Shown piece after piece: positions 41,031 to 42,299 of a stretch of DNA of 42,299 nt (its first letter is position 1; every line of letters starts with the position of its first letter). A model generated the notes under the pieces. That model had not been told where the DNA came from, did no database searches, and saw nothing but the letters and a program-made list of their open reading frames with translations. The stretch comes from Bacteroidaceae bacterium (lineage in GTDB: Bacteria; Bacteroidota; Bacteroidia; Bacteroidales; Bacteroidaceae): positions 1 to 42,299 of the forward strand of contig JAFRNY010000010.1 of NCBI GenBank assembly GCA_017429945.1, written 5' to 3'. Both the position numbers and the translations under genes were made by a program.

Positions 41031-41087
41031 CCTTTTAACTCCCCTTTAACTCCCCTTTAACTTCCCTTTAACTTCCCTTTAACTCCT
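41031..41087. repeat. tttaactcccc direct repeats (right, inverted copy)
   Basis: Five units of tttaactcccc/tttaacttccc, inverted relative to 40001-40060. The glycosyltransferase tail GVKGKLKGS and its stop are translated from this repeat. Confidence 0.8.
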
Positions 41088-42265
41088 CTACTCATCGCCG
41101 CCAGCATAATAATGAATGGCATGAAAGGTATGTGGAAGCGGGCTTCGCCGTGACCTATGAGCAGCAGCACCAGTGTGCCTGCTACGACTACTGCCACTGG
41201 CAGCGTGTGAGTGGTGTGGCGATAGAAAAAGAGTGAGATAAGTGCTGCAAGGAGTATTGCATAATATATTAGCAGGTTAACGACGGCAAGCCACTGCACG
41301 GCGCTCAGTCGCGGAAACTCGCGGGCGAGAGTGCGGAGGCTCAGCGGTTCGTACATATAAGTCCGCTCATGCTTGTCGGGCAGGAACGTGCAGAGGTTTA
41401 CGTTGTCGCTGGCGAAGGTGCCCACGAGTTTCTTTGGCATCTGCGCCACGTAGTCGCCAGGGTGCTCGGCAATCCAATCGATGGCCATCGCTCGCCAGGC
41501 TGAATCTTTCTGCGTCACGTCCCAGTCGTTGCGCTCGCGAACGGCCATCGAGCGGGGATCGTTGCCCGAGGAATAGTCCATGAGCGACATCCAACCCGTC
41601 TTGGCTTGATACAGAAACAGTCCGCTCTGCGCTTTATGGCACATGCCTATCACGGCTATCATTGCTACGAAGCCGGCGGCAAACCGCAAGCTCTTGCGCC
41701 ATTCGCTGAAATAGTAAGCCGCCATAGCCACGAGGAATACAAGAGCCATGGGACGGAAATAGTTAGCCACGGCAAGCAGAGCACCGCCGTAGGCTATTTG
41801 CTTCTTCACTATAGCCAAGTGAATGCTTGCGATGACGAAGAACATAAACGGCAGCTCGCTCAGCGCCGATGTGCCTTCGCCGTAGTTGGCGGGATAAAGG
41901 AGATAGATGCAGAGCGCCGTGAAAGCCACGCGCTGGCCGCACAACTTCTTCGTAAGCGAATAGAACAGGACGGTGGTGATAGCTTTCAGGAGCGTATAGA
42001 AAAGCAACAGGGGCGTGATGCTGCCCGTGAGGGCCAACGAGCATTCGGCGGCATTAATAGGGCCTAAGTTCCAGAGAAAAGGGTACTGTGTGAGCAAAGC
42101 CTTGGCCGGATAAGCGTCGCGGAGGGCCAGACTCTCGGCAGCATAGGCGATATAGCCGTCGCTGTCGGGGTACGGAGTGTAGCCAAACAGAGCGAGGATC
42201 GCTATCTGTGCGATGGCGAAGGCGGCTATGAGCATGGCTGCGCGATTATCGGTTTTCCCTTTCAT
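41057..42265 (-). CDS. GT-C-type membrane glycosyltransferase
   Basis: From MKGKTDNRAAM the protein has 402 residues and about ten membrane helices. After the first helix comes an acidic loop YTPYPDSDGYIAYAAE, the place of the metal- or lipid-phosphate-binding acids in GT-C enzymes. ALSELPFMFFVIASIHLA and the end GHGEARFHIPFMPFIIML are typical of dolichyl- or undecaprenyl-phosphate-sugar-dependent transferases (GT39/GT83-like). It would add a sugar to a surface glycan or protein outside the inner membrane. A TATCTTTG box lies 6 bases upstream of this ATG, so a later start (MLIAAFAIAQ at 42235) is possible. The tail is repeat-encoded. Confidence 0.75.
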   Translation of the reverse strand: MKGKTDNRAAMLIAAFAIAQIAILALFGYTPYPDSDGYIAYAAESLALRDAYPAKALLTQYPFLWNLGPINAAECSLALTGSITPLLLFYTLLKAITTVLFYSLTKKLCGQRVAFTALCIYLLYPANYGEGTSALSELPFMFFVIASIHLAIVKKQIAYGGALLAVANYFRPMALVFLVAMAAYYFSEWRKSLRFAAGFVAMIAVIGMCHKAQSGLFLYQAKTGWMSLMDYSSGNDPRSMAVRERNDWDVTQKDSAWRAMAIDWIAEHPGDYVAQMPKKLVGTFASDNVNLCTFLPDKHERTYMYEPLSLRTLAREFPRLSAVQWLAVVNLLIYYAILLAALISLFFYRHTTHTLPVAVVVAGTLVLLLIGHGEARFHIPFMPFIIMLAAMSRGVKGKLKGS

Positions 42266-42270
42266 GGCTG

Positions 42271-42278
42271 CAAAGATA
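42271..42278 (-). promoter_or_regulatory. Putative -7 box for the glycosyltransferase
   Basis: Reads TATCTTTGCAGCC on the minus strand, a perfect match and followed by the usual GCAGCC. Its closeness to the ATG at 42265 raises doubt about the start codon. Confidence 0.5.
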
Positions 42279-42299
42279 AGCATAAATTGAAAATTGAAA

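Overview
The window is chromosomal DNA from a member of the Bacteroidales, most likely Prevotellaceae or a close relative; I would not name a genus. The evidence is the promoter type (TAnnTTTG -7 boxes ahead of many genes, few strong Shine-Dalgarno sequences), polysaccharide-degrading enzymes with type IX secretion tails, a PorZ-like protein, a Bacteroidetes-type V-ATPase operon with DUF2764, a YitT protein, an S9 dipeptidyl peptidase and a REP-associated tyrosine transposase. Most coding DNA is fairly GC-rich. Intergenic DNA is AT-rich and full of short repeats.

Layout, left to right. (1) 149-7749: three secreted carbohydrate enzymes on the minus strand (alginate-lyase-like polysaccharide lyase, GH43, GH2). 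They are interrupted by a short plus-strand unit with its own promoter, structured leader, 41-residue membrane peptide and terminator (5113-5508), and by a 370 bp foldback element. (2) 7999-16407: V-type ATPase operon E, DUF2764, four-helix-bundle gene, A, B, D, I, K. The proteolipid carries the Na+-site residues known from Enterococcus hirae. (3) 16609-20077: outer-membrane barrel, lipoprotein PBP4 (DacB) and a short-chain dehydrogenase. (4) 20554-23648, minus strand: DUF6249-like membrane protein, small membrane protein, ECF sigma factor, RAYT transposase and an HxlR regulator. The regulator diverges from a cupin/flavin-oxidase pair (23876-24808), and two similar palindromes lie in the divergent region. 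(5) 24920-32555: lipoprotein, dipeptidyl peptidase IV, leuS, YitT protein, rdgB. (6) 32667-38298: porZ, then nadA-cotH-trmH in tight succession. (7) 38672-42265, minus strand: U32 peptidase, an AT-rich secreted protein of unknown function, and a GT-C membrane glycosyltransferase.

The most unusual feature of the window is its repeats. At least ten families of short direct or inverted repeats fill the spacers. Several appear to have entered genes in frame: a G/C-tract palindrome in the SpoU methyltransferase and at the signal-peptide junction of PorZ, a tccactgtccattg repeat in the U32 peptidase, and an atttactatt repeat in the lyase sorting tail. Repeats also supply the stop codons of dacB, trmH and the glycosyltransferase. 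A RAYT transposase, a class known to act on REP palindromes, is present, and its own coding sequence carries two matching 19 bp palindromes around a Gly-rich tandem repeat. The best candidates for something undescribed are the 41-residue peptide unit and this repeat/RAYT relationship.

No tRNA, rRNA, CRISPR array or intact insertion sequence with terminal repeats was seen. Positions and motifs were read by eye; no search or folding program was run.
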